Shown here: one piece after another, positions 20,251-30,823 of the stretch | Position numbering within the stretch: the first letter of the stretch is position 1 | Layout of the letters: the number at the start of each line of letters is the position of its first letter | Source of the DNA: Trichomonas tenax | Lineage: Eukaryota; Parabasalia; Trichomonadida; Trichomonadidae | DNA: 64,000 bases | Assembly (NCBI GenBank): GCA_023091735.1 | Contig: JALKBU010000011.1 | Location: forward strand, 1 to 64,000 | Reading direction: 5' to 3' | Made by a program: the position numbers and the translations under genes | The notes under the pieces: generated by a model | Seen by the model: only the letters and a program-made list of their open reading frames with translations | Told to the model about the DNA's origin: nothing | Database searches by the model: none

Positions 20251-21601
20251 ATTTCTAGATCGTGACAAATTTTTTAGAGTCATAGTGTATTCTATCATAT
20301 GGAGACAGTACTGATGCATATATATATCGAGCTTTGCAGAAGAGTGTGCAAAGCAGTGTCTCTCTCCATGAAGTTTTATATGACCGACAAACCAAAAAGT
20401 GAAATTTCCCCTTTTTTAATCTATAATCTTAAAAAAACAAATTCTAAATCCTTATTCGAACGTCGTATGTTTATTGACATTTATCCATGGTTCCATTTCT
20501 TTCCGATTCTAGGCCGTTTTTTCTATATATAATGATTTCCCCTCCCCCCATTGTTTGCCTACCCCTGCAATATTTTAAGAGGCGACCGTCAGATTCAAAA
20601 ATGACTGATAAAACTACATATGGTATCATAATTGAAAAGTGTGAAATTAGAATTCAAAAAATTATCTTATCAATTAAAGTCCGAGTAAAAAGACAACGAA
20701 ATATTAAGAGAAAAAAAATTGAAATACTAGATTTTTTTGTGATAAAACCTTCGAATTTTACCGAAGATATATTTGGAAAAGTGAAACTACAGGGACATGC
20801 TAAAAGTTAAGGCAAAAAGTTCCAGGAAAATACAATAATACAAGAATGTCGTCCTGATTGATTTTAAATTATAATCACACTTTAAAGTCTTCAAGTTAAT
20901 ATAAGTTCCACTATATTCAATGGGATTATCTGCTAGCTACCATAGTTTTCAGCTTGAGCTTGGCTTTGCTTGAGCAAGATATTTTTCGTAAATGTAAAAT
21001 ATGACATGTAAATACATTTTTTGTCGTGTAGTATCACAAAAAATCAGTTAAAACCTAATTCTTCGATTCAATGATAAGAATGATATAGGAATTGTGTGTA
21101 TAGTATATAGAAAAAGCCACAAAGGACAACTCCTCATTTTATGGTTGGCGGAGATCAAGATGAGGTCGCCACCGACAACATCATGCTCTGACCTTCCAGC
21201 TGTAGTCTTTTGTTAACGGAGATGCTCAGATGTATGGATGAGCATAAGAAATATCTAAAATTCGTCGAAACGTTATGATATGAAATTACAAAAAACGAAG
21301 TAAATGCGAAATAATTATAATAATTAGATATAAAACGAAAAGGTAGGTTCATGTTACGTTTAAGTTAAGAAGTAAAAGTCACTACATCAAGAGATAAAGT
21401 CTATTTAAGTTAAGAAGTCAAGTCAAAATTTAAAATCACTTTTTCTCGAAAATTCCTCGATTAATGCATGTTATTTTCTTTACCATTGTTATCCATATCC
21501 AATTATGAGTAATTTCGCAAGTTTAGTTATAATTATAGAAAATTAAGAAAAAGTCAAAAATTGAAATAAAATGGTTTTTCATTAATTTACATCCATAAAA
21601 T
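20251..21601. other. Intergenic region after repeat copy A
   Basis: No gene is supported. Overlapping ORFs at 20299-20810 are AT-driven and show no domain. A TGACATGTAAA motif is at 21002-21012, and a TCATTAATTTACATCC initiator-type context precedes the lipase start. Confidence 0.4.
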
Positions 21602-24223
21602 ATGGAAGAGTATGAAGACGAGTCCTGCTGCTGCCGCTTCCATTACGAGAAGTCGCCATTCGACTACCAAATAGCTGACCACGACCTTTTCAGGATATAC
21701 GAAGAGCACAAAGCCGAGAAATTTACATTAACTATTAATAGCAAAGAGTACGAGATTAACCGAATGGAAGAGTACGGTGGAAAACGTCGGTATAATATAA
21801 ATCCGCCACAAGGAAAGCAAGAAAACGCATTAATTCTCAAATATTTGTTGGAAGGAGAGCCAATAATCGTTAATTACAAGAATTCGGAGTTTATTCGAGG
21901 TGTAGCTACTGAGCTTACGATAGAAGACTTAAGAGAATACTCAAATAAATATGTGACAAAAGGATATATCGAACCTTCGTGTGGAGGGTGCTTCAAAAGG
22001 TTTTATAAGACTATACTCGGTTTCATTAGTCAGGCTGGAACACCGCTTCGACTGTTATCCACTATTTGGGAACTGCTTGGGCCGACAATGTTACTCGGAT
22101 TTTTATTCAACTTCGTTATTACTCTTGGTTGCACATCCATTTCGATGATTAAGAGAGATGTCGTTCAGTTTATATTCATTTTCATACCGGTTATACTTTA
22201 TGTTTATTATGTAATTAATATCATCTGCATTTTTGTATGCGAATACGCTAAATTTGAGAACATCCTCGGGCAGCCTTTCTCATGCATACAGATACTTATC
22301 ATGAAATTCTTGAAAATTATTGGAGCAATTGGTGCAACAAGAAAGGAGTCTTATCAGTTTAAAAGTTCATACGACTTTGTGCTAGGTGTCTTATTTATAC
22401 TCTGGTTTTTGCCCATCGTCCTACAATTCGTCTCGATAACTGCGAGAACTGTTTTTATCTATTATGTTGTTGTGTTCGCAGTCATTATTCCTCTTATTAA
22501 GTATGTTTTGCTTATCCTTTTATATGCTTTACATTCATTTGCGAGCTGTTTTGAAAAATGTCGAGATATCTTTATTCAACTTGGCGATTTCACAGATCCG
22601 TTCTTGAATTCTATGTATTTGAGGAAGCATCCATACCAGAACCTCAAAAAACTATTTAGTTCTAAAAAATCTCAAAAACGAAAGCTAACTGATGCTAATG
22701 AAGATGCAGATAATGTTGATAAAGATGAAATGGAGGAATTTAGTGACCCCAGTAACCAAGATGAACAGAATCAACAACCAGTTCCCGAGAATTCGGAAAT
22801 CAGTAGGAAGATCAAGATAATTCTCAAAGCCATATTCAGCAGGAATACATACTCTCTATATATATTCTTCACACTAATTGCCAGCCAAATTAAACTCGCA
22901 GCCGATCATCAATTTAATTACAAAGAGTTAATTCTCATTGTCTTTGTTATATTCATGTTAATTATGCCGATTGTTACATGGATGCCACTTCCTTTCTTCT
23001 GGATCAATCGAATGAAAAATCGTCTGAATACGAAGCGTGCAATTGAGCTTCAATACCAAGCATTAAGGACAACAAAACAGTACAAACAATACAACAAGAA
23101 TTATGTTGTTTGGCATCCATCAACTACATTGCTCAGATGGTCTTCGCTCTTCTTCATTTTCTCGTACACGGTTATTATATTTATCATCATTGGAACATAT
23201 ATAATTCTCGGAAGAGATCAAATGTACGATGAAGAAACATCATTCCTACCTACAGAGAAGTATGCGCCGCCTGTTAACTCAAAGAAATTACTTGAAAATA
23301 ATAATCTATCTCTTGCTATTGACAGTGGTGAATACAATGACTTCCGAGTTGCTTACAGCTCAATCTGCTCAACAACAGTCAAAGGCTTGAACAGTTTGCA
23401 ACTTATTTCTTTAGCTGTATCAAGTTACATGTTCACTGAATACTGGAGGCCAAATATGGACTATCTCTTCAAAGAATACTTTGGTAATGATTATAACCAA
23501 TCTATTGAACTTGTGAAAATATTCAATGACGGAAAGTATAACATCTCATTGAATCACTATAGGCTTAGGACACAACAAGGAAAGCTTACTGTCTACTCAA
23601 TCAGAGGAACATATATCATGGTTGACTTCTTTATTGATTACGAGTGGTTCGCACAAATGTTGAGTGATTTGTTCACAATGAGAATGTTTGGCACGGAAAC
23701 ACGTGATGCATTGCAGATTATTATGACAATTCCTCAGCGTGTTTTTCGAGCATTCTCATTCACAGATATCTCTGTTGATGTTTTGCTTGATTACATCAAG
23801 AAACAGCCAATTGCAGAAGACGAGGATGTGCTTCTCACAGGGCACTCACTTGGTGCAGGCATCGCAAAGATTATATCGCTCAAAACAGGTTTTCCTGTTG
23901 TTGCTGTGAGCGCACCCAGTGTTAGACTGATTGATAAGCTTGATGGAAAAAAGGAGTTCAAAGGAATGCCGTACACATGGACGAATATTGTTCCAAGGTT
24001 CGACTTGTTAACTCTTTTGCTCCCAAGTGATGATCAGAGTGTTTATATGGTTCCATGCGATGATAAAATGTGGTCTTGTCACCAATCACAGAGAACGCTG
24101 TGTCAAACAGGTGTCATCTGCGGTATGGAAGAGAAACATAGAAGATATTGCAAAGCTGCAATGAAAGATGAATATGAGAAGTTACTCAAGTTCCACATTC
24201 CAATGAATCTCACTACATCATAG
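21602..24223 (+). CDS. Multipass membrane lipase (class 3, DAG-lipase-like)
   Basis: An 873-residue protein with a membrane N-terminal two-thirds and a C-terminal alpha/beta-hydrolase domain. Hydrophobic segments lie at about 160-185, 190-220, 260-285, 290-315, 415-430, 445-470 and 520-545. An acidic, disordered loop lies between (about 360-400). The lipase domain contains SIRGTY (oxyanion region), the nucleophile elbow GHSLGAG with Ser749, and a probable catalytic Asp in NIVPRFDLLT, with a His-containing segment following. Architecture resembles animal sn-1-specific DAG lipases, which release 2-acylglycerols; the substrate here is inferred. The Cys cluster near the N-terminus (SCCCRFHY) may be acylated. 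The ATG follows an initiator-like TCATTAATTTAC stretch. Confidence 0.85.
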   Translation: MEEYEDESCCCRFHYEKSPFDYQIADHDLFRIYEEHKAEKFTLTINSKEYEINRMEEYGGKRRYNINPPQGKQENALILKYLLEGEPIIVNYKNSEFIRGVATELTIEDLREYSNKYVTKGYIEPSCGGCFKRFYKTILGFISQAGTPLRLLSTIWELLGPTMLLGFLFNFVITLGCTSISMIKRDVVQFIFIFIPVILYVYYVINIICIFVCEYAKFENILGQPFSCIQILIMKFLKIIGAIGATRKESYQFKSSYDFVLGVLFILWFLPIVLQFVSITARTVFIYYVVVFAVIIPLIKYVLLILLYALHSFASCFEKCRDIFIQLGDFTDPFLNSMYLRKHPYQNLKKLFSSKKSQKRKLTDANEDADNVDKDEMEEFSDPSNQDEQNQQPVPENSEISRKIKIILKAIFSRNTYSLYIFFTLIASQIKLAADHQFNYKELILIVFVIFMLIMPIVTWMPLPFFWINRMKNRLNTKRAIELQYQALRTTKQYKQYNKNYVVWHPSTTLLRWSSLFFIFSYTVIIFIIIGTYIILGRDQMYDEETSFLPTEKYAPPVNSKKLLENNNLSLAIDSGEYNDFRVAYSSICSTTVKGLNSLQLISLAVSSYMFTEYWRPNMDYLFKEYFGNDYNQSIELVKIFNDGKYNISLNHYRLRTQQGKLTVYSIRGTYIMVDFFIDYEWFAQMLSDLFTMRMFGTETRDALQIIMTIPQRVFRAFSFTDISVDVLLDYIKKQPIAEDEDVLLTGHSLGAGIAKIISLKTGFPVVAVSAPSVRLIDKLDGKKEFKGMPYTWTNIVPRFDLLTLLLPSDDQSVYMVPCDDKMWSCHQSQRTLCQTGVICGMEEKHRRYCKAAMKDEYEKLLKFHIPMNLTTS

Positions 24224-24362
24224 ACTCTTTTGCTTGTGTTTAAAATACTATGTTTTGTGTTTAGTTGTTCGAAATCGAAGCATTTTTACAAAATATCAAT
24301 TTAATAAAAAATATATTGGTAAATTAGTCTGAACATGGGAGATATATATTTATGGTATTTAA

Positions 24363-24935
24363 TTGATCATATTCAAGTTTGATGCTATTAACGATACCAA
24401 TGTTCCTGCACGTGGCGGAAAGAAGATTGTTCAAGTTCGTGTATTCCCACGCGCTGATGGAACATGTATGCTTGATGAAGAACAACAGCAAGCATCATCT
24501 TCTTCTGAGCCAGTTTCCACAATCACCACTTCAAGTATTTCAGTCACCGCTTCCAATAATGAAGAAAACAATGGCAAGCAAGTTGCCGATGATCCTAACA
24601 CAAGATACAAGTCTAAGATGCCAGTTGTTTGGATCCTTACAACATTGAACGTTATTGCTGTTATTGTTCTTCTTGTTATTGATGTCTTCTGGATTCGTAA
24701 GAAGATGGTTGCATACAATGAGTTCAAGGATACAACAACTGAGGGTGATGAAGAGATCAGTGAATCTTGCATCACTCCAGCTCCTGGATCCGTTTCTCAG
24801 ACTGTTGATAACCCATTATTCTCGACAGGTATTCCTCAAAGTGATGACGTTTTCGCTACTGATTATCACGAGGAAACTACTGTTGACGTATTCAAGTTCA
24901 ACAATGATGAAGAAGATCCTGATTTGGGTGTCTAA
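24363..24935 (+). pseudogene. Headless remnant of a type I membrane protein
   Basis: The frame is open from 24363 but has no ATG until 24469. The sequence upstream, back to the lipase stop at 24223, is non-coding. What remains is an extracellular tail (VPARGGKKIVQVRVFPRADG), a Ser/Thr-rich stalk, a clear transmembrane helix (PVVWILTTLNVIAVIVLLVI), a basic stop-transfer (RKK) and an acidic cytoplasmic tail with a DNPLF motif of the kind used for endocytic sorting. Codon use is like expressed genes. I infer the 3' end of a surface-protein gene whose ectodomain was lost by deletion or recombination. A functional short protein from an internal ATG is unlikely, as it would lack a signal peptide. 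Confidence 0.65.
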
Positions 24936-25173
24936 TTTAAATAATTTTAAAACATTTCTGGTTAATAATTTTTTTTAGGTGAATTTTTTGAGTTTGTCAA
25001 ATAAAGTAAATTATTTGACAATTGAATTTATATGTCATATTCTCACAGGCCGATTCCTATGCGTCCTATTTTCATTTGTGTCTATATTATCTAATAAATG
25101 TGAAATTAGGTCCTGACATTATTCAAAATAAATTGAATTGAATTTTCGGTTTGGCCCTTTCTTCTTTCTTAAG

Positions 25174-26286
25174 ATGTCTCGTCACACAGTCAACGTTCTC
25201 ACCAGCGAAGGTAAGCAGGCCTCCACTGTTGAGCTCCCAAAGGTCTTCGGCACACCAATCCGTGCCGAAGTTGTCAAGGAGGTCTTCGTAAATCTCTCCA
25301 AGAATGCCCAGCAGCCATACGGTACAGACCCAATGGCAGGCAAGAAGGTTTCTGCCATCTCATGGGGTACAGGCCGTGCTAAGGCTCGTGTCCCACGTGT
25401 TAACGGCTCCGGCTCCAACAGGAACGGTCAAGGTGCTTACGCAAACTTCTGCCGCGGTGGTCACAGATTCGCTCCGCCAAACCTCCAGCGCCGCTGGTTC
25501 CGCCCAGTTCCAACACGCCAACGCAAGTTCGCTATTGCTTCCGCTATCGCCGCCACAGCTGTCGTCCCACTCGTCCAGGCCCGCGGCCACGTCCTCGGTG
25601 AAATCAAGGAAGTCCCAATCGTTGTTATTGATGCCGCTCAGGAAATCAAGCGCACACGCGATGCTGTCTCACTCCTCAAGGCTATCGGCGTCTACGGTGA
25701 TGTCCAGCGCGTTCTCGAACAGCCAATCCACCGCTCTTCTAAGGGCAAGTTCCGCCGCGCTGCCTACAAGACAAAGAAGGGCCCACTTGTCATCTACAAC
25801 GAGGACAAGGGTATCGTCAAGGCATTCCGCAACATCCCAGGCGTCGAAACAATCAACGTTAAGGCTCTCTCCCTTGCCAAGCTCGCCCCAGCCGCCCAGG
25901 TTGGCCGCCTCACAGTCTGGACAGAGTCCGCCTTCAAGGCTCTTGATGCTATCTATGAGTCCAAGAATCGCTTCACACTCCCACGTTCCATCATGACTAA
26001 CGCTGATATTGATGCCGTCATCCTTTCTGATGCAGTCCAGTCAGTCCTTAACGAGAAGAAGGAGGTTGTTCCTCTTCCAAAGTGCCACTGCTGCAAGAAG
26101 CTCTCCGCTGGTGCCTGTGAGGATTGGACAAAGGCCCTCAAGGAGGTTGCCGAGCTCCGTGCTGCTCAGGAAGCCAAGCGTACATCTCCAGAAGTAGTTA
26201 AGGCTGTCTTCGCTGAAGCAGTCGCTGCTCAGCCACACACACCAGAGAACCTCTCCACACAGATCATCAACCACCTTCCACTCTAA
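25174..26286 (+). CDS. RPL4: Large-subunit ribosomal protein uL4 (L4/L1e)
   Basis: A 370-residue cytosolic ribosomal protein, the usual length for eukaryotic L4. Typical segments include MSRHTVNVL, the tunnel-loop region SWGTGRAKARVPRVNG with GGHRFAPP soon after, and a conserved EIPIVV-like strand (EVPIVVID). I start at the ATG 25174, not the longer frame from 25138, because homologues begin there. The gene has by far the strongest codon bias in the window (C-ending codons, few AT-rich ones), as expected for high expression. CCCTTTC lies about 20 bases upstream of the ATG, like the pyrimidine M5-type motif described for trichomonad ribosomal genes. The stop reads TAAAG, a typical trichomonad polyadenylation context. 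Confidence 0.97.
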   Translation: MSRHTVNVLTSEGKQASTVELPKVFGTPIRAEVVKEVFVNLSKNAQQPYGTDPMAGKKVSAISWGTGRAKARVPRVNGSGSNRNGQGAYANFCRGGHRFAPPNLQRRWFRPVPTRQRKFAIASAIAATAVVPLVQARGHVLGEIKEVPIVVIDAAQEIKRTRDAVSLLKAIGVYGDVQRVLEQPIHRSSKGKFRRAAYKTKKGPLVIYNEDKGIVKAFRNIPGVETINVKALSLAKLAPAAQVGRLTVWTESAFKALDAIYESKNRFTLPRSIMTNADIDAVILSDAVQSVLNEKKEVVPLPKCHCCKKLSAGACEDWTKALKEVAELRAAQEAKRTSPEVVKAVFAEAVAAQPHTPENLSTQIINHLPL

Positions 26287-27670
26287 AGAGTTATTTAGCA
26301 TTCTCAGAGTTAGACCTCTGAGATATTTTAGCACAATTATCTTTTTTTTTTTTTTGATGTGTCAGAAATGCCATGTAAATTTTTGTGTATTTTGACAAGC
26401 ATCTGAGTTTCATTCTCTCCACTAAATGAAGAGGTGTGGTAAGAGGACTAAATCCTTTAAAAATGCTTGAGACTTTGCATAATAAATGACCTATATATAC
26501 ATTGTATATTCTGAATTTTTTTGATTTCGTCTTTTAGTTTTCGAGATATACAAATTTTCGAGCAACACCTCTCAAAAGTCCTAATATATAGATTCCGATT
26601 TTTTCGTTGTAAAAAAGCAAATTCGGGATTTTGGGAGAATAAAGCTTAAACAAAGGATTCCAAATAAGCGAGTCTAATCTATTTTAAACATAGTATATAT
26701 GTGCTAAGTTTTGAGACCTCAATATCCAAATTGAAAAATAGGGGTTATTATATATATGGAATTTTAGTCTGGCATTCTATAAATGTTTGTTTTAATTTAA
26801 TTCTATACATCCCGCGTGTTGTGTACAGCAATGTGTGAATGTGCAAAAATGCAGGAATCCTGTAATTTTAGAGTTCTTCATGGCATCTCACTTTTTGGAT
26901 TTGCTCAGTCCCGCAAGTTTCTTAACTTCCTATCTGATTCATATAATTCCAATCTAATTTGACCTTTAAGGAATTATCATATATACTCTATATCTTTATC
27001 ATGTAAACTCTCCACTTTAATAATGTTATCGCTATAAAATTTAACAATTCTATTAAATTTTCATCATTGCATCTATCCTTGGTAAGTAAATTTGAATAAC
27101 CCATTAAATAATAAATTCATTGTAGTGCTATATTTTTAATCCAAATTCTAAAATATAATAAAGAAACCAAAATTCTTATTCCACTTTATTCGTTATTGTT
27201 TTTAATGACACATGACATCAAATTTGATGATTTGAAAGTTGGCGCCAAATAAAAACGTCAGAAAATTTTATTGGCGGGGAAAAAACTGACATTTATGACT
27301 TGACTGAAGCTAAAGAGTAGTGCCTTTAACTTCAACACTTTGATCCTATTCTAGAATGTATATTCTAATTATACAGACTAGAAGAAAAATTGTATGGAGG
27401 CTAATTTTTTCATATTATTAATAACGAGAAAGCTCCACCTCACATTTTCTTTTTGAATGGAAGTGTTTCGTGTCCCACTTTAAGTGACGGTATATATTTA
27501 AACAAAATTTAAATATAGTAGTTATAAAATCACCTATTAATATAAATCCTATTTTATGATTTAGTTTTCTCCATTTATCTTAAATTTTGTTTGAAACATA
27601 TAATAAATAATAAAATTTTAATGATGTTTCTCAATATCAACAAATTTTTATGTACGTTTAATATATATCA
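26287..27670. other. Long intergenic region with E2F-like sites
   Basis: No ORF is convincing. A 14-base poly-T is at 26342-26355 and a TGCCATGTAAA motif at 26369-26379. Two E2F-like sites at 27239 and 27271 are listed separately. The last bases, TATCAATG, form the initiator of the next gene. Confidence 0.45.
27239..27282. promoter_or_regulatory. Pair of E2F-like binding sites
   Basis: TTGGCGCCAAA (27239-27249) is a symmetric E2F-type site. TTGGCGGGGAAAA follows 21 bases later and is close to the GGCGGGAAA form. GC-rich 6-mers are rare in this AT-rich spacer. The next gene on the plus strand starts about 390 bases downstream. Binding is inferred from the consensus only. Confidence 0.35.
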
Positions 27671-28564
27671 ATGCAGTCATTCGTTAGATTACCTGGGCCT
27701 ATTGAGTTTGTTGATAGTTCGGACGATGACTTGTTCATTGTGAACACTGTGACAAGAAATAACAGTGTCAAAAAGGAGAAAAAGCGTACTCCTCGATCAA
27801 AATCAAAAACTAAACAGGCTGCAGCGAAAACGCCACATACAGAGATAAACCCACCCACATTTACATCTATTGGGTTATCACCCCAACAAATAACTCCCCA
27901 GAGTTCACCAAATAAAAAAACAAATTCATCTTCTTTCATTCCAAAGTCTCCAATTCCATCTCCAAAACAACAATCGCAGAGACTACAAACATCTCTCTTT
28001 AAAATAACCGAAGATACAAAAAATTATTCGACAATTCTCAAACAAAAATCACCTGTTGTTGCATCAAATACAGAAGAAGCTACAATTGAAGAAACTTATA
28101 GACAGTTGTATAAAACTGAGTTCGAGAAAAACAAAGATTTACTTCAACAAAAATTTGATTTAGAAAAAAAGCTACGAAGATCGAAATTAGACTATCAAAA
28201 ACGTTTAGCAAATCAAAGGGTTGCAAATAAGACACTCCAAACATCATCGATATCTGCTCTCCAGACAACTAAAGAAAAACTCAGAGATGCACAAGAACAG
28301 CTCAAACAAACACATGAAAAGATCGACACAGACGAGAAATCCGCCGGAATTAACTTATTGAAACAAGAAACTAAAAACGTTAAAAATTCAATACAGAACA
28401 CTAAGGAAATAGTTGAAGCCTTGGATAGGCTTCTTAAATTTTCACCATTGAGTCAATCAGATTTTCTTCCAATTCTTACTACATTTGAGTATACAAATGA
28501 GATTGGAGAAAAGCTTCAAAGTCTGGTCAAACTCCTTCAGGAGGTTTTTCCTAATGACTTTTAG
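27671..28564 (+). CDS. Coiled-coil protein of unknown function
   Basis: A 297-residue protein. Residues 1-40 contain two acidic-hydrophobic patches (IEFVDSSDDD and LFIVNTV) that resemble SUMO-interacting motifs. Residues about 40-120 are basic, Ser/Pro-rich and disordered, with several S/T-P sites (SPQQ, SPNK, SPIPSPK) that suit cyclin-dependent phosphorylation. Residues about 135-255 form a coiled coil. E2F-like sites upstream and the S/T-P cluster together hint at a cell-cycle role, but this is inference. The ATG sits in TATCAATG, a close initiator. No homologue is recognised. Confidence 0.7.
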   Translation: MQSFVRLPGPIEFVDSSDDDLFIVNTVTRNNSVKKEKKRTPRSKSKTKQAAAKTPHTEINPPTFTSIGLSPQQITPQSSPNKKTNSSSFIPKSPIPSPKQQSQRLQTSLFKITEDTKNYSTILKQKSPVVASNTEEATIEETYRQLYKTEFEKNKDLLQQKFDLEKKLRRSKLDYQKRLANQRVANKTLQTSSISALQTTKEKLRDAQEQLKQTHEKIDTDEKSAGINLLKQETKNVKNSIQNTKEIVEALDRLLKFSPLSQSDFLPILTTFEYTNEIGEKLQSLVKLLQEVFPNDF

Positions 28565-28957
28565 TTGAATTGCGGATATTATTGATATATTGCGTATTCG
28601 CGTAATATTATCTGCTATCCATTCGATTGTCATTGTTTTTATTGTTATCCATAATGTCTGTAAATTACCTTATATGTTAATTCGTGATCATTCTTTATAA
28701 TAATTTAAATCGAGATATTCTCAATGAATTTATTAGATATCTCCATGACAACGCATTGCATAATTATGCAATTGAAGTTTTTAAGGTAATTGTGAATAAT
28801 ATATTTAGCCATGATGTTTCTGATGATTGATATTATTGAAATCAAGATATTATTTTGAATTTAGACTTATTTATCAGCAACATATATTACACTAGCTGCA
28901 ATGTAATATAATAAAACATATTTTAATAATAAACATACAAACAAAAAAATATGGATA
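28565..28957. other. AT-rich convergent spacer
   Basis: Lies between two convergent genes and holds only their 3' flanks. Nothing else is seen. Confidence 0.4.
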
Positions 28958-30568
28958 TCAATAATTATCATATCCAATGAATTTAAGGGGGAAATAGTTT
29001 TTCGCCTGTGACCTTTCAACTGTAGTTATTTGAGGAACAGGATATCTCCTCTTTGCTCGCATTTTTATTTCTTGAACAAGTGACGAATTATCATCCAATG
29101 GAGTGTCTGTGAAAACGATGATGCACTCGAAATAATCAATGACAATAATTGGTTCAAGGTCTGCTGGATGTCCAAACAAAAATTCGCATGCAAACTCTTC
29201 GATCTTTTCATGCATGTTTGTCCAGAATGATACAATTGGGAAAAACAAAGAACCAATTAATTCGGGTTGAACCATAAAAGGAGAAATGGTTATCCAGTTA
29301 TCCATGTTCTTAGAGTACCTAATAAGCCATGATAGGTTTGGGAACAATTCAAACAATTGGTCTTGTCTTGCTGGTCCTGGTATTGCAGGAATAATCTTGT
29401 TGTTATAAAAATCAAGCATTGACTTTATACAAGTAGGAAGTTGCTGCATTTTAACAGCGGCTACAATCATGGGATTGACAGACTGAAATAGGACAATATT
29501 ATTCTTCGTGCAAGGATATAGATCCGAGTAAATATTGATCCTCAAGTAGAACTCGTTATGGTCATAAACGAGGGATCGCATCATAAACACAAATGGAATA
29601 TTTGCCAATGTCACAGAAAGCCAGTGGTATTCAACTTTTATGAAATACAATGTTCCTGGTCTAACGCATTTAACTTTGTATCTTGTAGGGATTAATGAGA
29701 TACTCGGGATGTAGAATGGTGATATCTTTGCATCAAAATAAATTGGTTCAGTAAACAGTCTTTTGACCAATTCTACTATTTGTTCTGATGATGTTTGCGA
29801 TAAATCATTGACAAAAATACTCTCAGAATCGCATGGTTTGACATTAGGACCAATAACGTCAATCGAGTATGGATATTGACTTGTATTAACTGGAGCATAA
29901 GTAAATACGATAAGCTTGAGATAATGTTTTGCTGGCGGATGAAAAAAATTCTGAAAATTTACTGGTTCTTCGATATGTGGGTTATTGCTTGATTGATAAC
30001 TTGTCAGGGCAGCTGATAGAATTAACTCTATCTCTGTTGGGCTAATCAAAATATTGTCTATTGAGAATGAATCGAATAAATTTAATGACAACGGCAAATC
30101 TATAAAATAGGTGCGGCCCCCTATTGCCTTGATGAATGAAACGCTTTGTTTGTGTAATAGACAAAAACCGCATTTGTAATCGTGTGGAATCGAATTTAAC
30201 GCAGTTGTTGCTGAGGCAAGAGTGTGTAAAAACTGCTCTATATCACCTCTTGCATCAATAACGAAAATTACCGTGAATTTGAAGTTCCCACCTCCTTTGT
30301 ATTCCAAATAAAAATTCTTATAATCCTTTTGCCCAGGAGGAACTTGTGTTATATTGCTTCTGCATATCGGACAAACGTACGTGTTTTTTGAAACTTCGAA
30401 TATTTTTGTGAAAGGAGTGTGGCAAGTAGGGCATGTGATAACTTTTGTCTGATTTAGCTGCGGAATCGACTCATTGATATCGAAACAATTTAGACCGATG
30501 TATAGTGGTATTGAAGAGTCATTAGCAAGAGGTTCAGCATCAGGCCACACTGATACTGAAGGAATCAT
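28958..30568 (-). CDS. Sec23/Sec24-like COPII coat protein
   Basis: A 536-residue protein with the order of a Sec23/24 polypeptide. A zinc finger near the N-terminus uses Cys46, Cys49, Cys66 and Cys69 (CPTCHTPF, CPIC). A trunk (vWA-like) domain begins at about residue 95 (KFTVIFVIDARGDIEQF). Beta-sandwich and helical regions follow, then a gelsolin-like end (about 430-525). In the COPII coat these proteins drive ER vesicle budding, Sec23 as GAP for Sar1 and Sec24 as cargo adaptor. It is clearly shorter than typical members (about 760 or more residues), and the Sec23 arginine finger is not obvious. It may be a divergent or lineage-specific paralogue. Several TTTACRTG motifs lie just upstream (30592-30670). 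Confidence 0.75.
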   Translation of the reverse strand: MIPSVSVWPDAEPLANDSSIPLYIGLNCFDINESIPQLNQTKVITCPTCHTPFTKIFEVSKNTYVCPICRSNITQVPPGQKDYKNFYLEYKGGGNFKFTVIFVIDARGDIEQFLHTLASATTALNSIPHDYKCGFCLLHKQSVSFIKAIGGRTYFIDLPLSLNLFDSFSIDNILISPTEIELILSAALTSYQSSNNPHIEEPVNFQNFFHPPAKHYLKLIVFTYAPVNTSQYPYSIDVIGPNVKPCDSESIFVNDLSQTSSEQIVELVKRLFTEPIYFDAKISPFYIPSISLIPTRYKVKCVRPGTLYFIKVEYHWLSVTLANIPFVFMMRSLVYDHNEFYLRINIYSDLYPCTKNNIVLFQSVNPMIVAAVKMQQLPTCIKSMLDFYNNKIIPAIPGPARQDQLFELFPNLSWLIRYSKNMDNWITISPFMVQPELIGSLFFPIVSFWTNMHEKIEEFACEFLFGHPADLEPIIVIDYFECIIVFTDTPLDDNSSLVQEIKMRAKRRYPVPQITTVERSQAKNYFPLKFIGYDNY

Positions 30569-30823
30569 ATATTTTTTGGCAATCTAATTATTTTACATGC
30601 CAAAACGATGTAACAGAAAGGTTTACGTGTTAATATAATAATTTACACGTCATGATAATTTTACATGTCAAAAATATAATTCTTCACTATTTTGAGTAAT
30701 TATATAAGAATAGCCGAAAGTTAGATATATAATACAATTCACCTTCAGATGAAAGATTATATATCATAATAAATAGATTAAACTTGAAATCTACTTACAA
30801 ATATATTTATAAAACAATGCAAA

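Noticed and set aside
20299..20810. Two overlapping ORFs after repeat copy A
   Set aside because: Lys/Ile-rich low-complexity translation typical of AT-rich spacer.
25138..25173. Longer N-terminus for uL4
   Set aside because: Non-ATG start and no match to the conserved L4 beginning.
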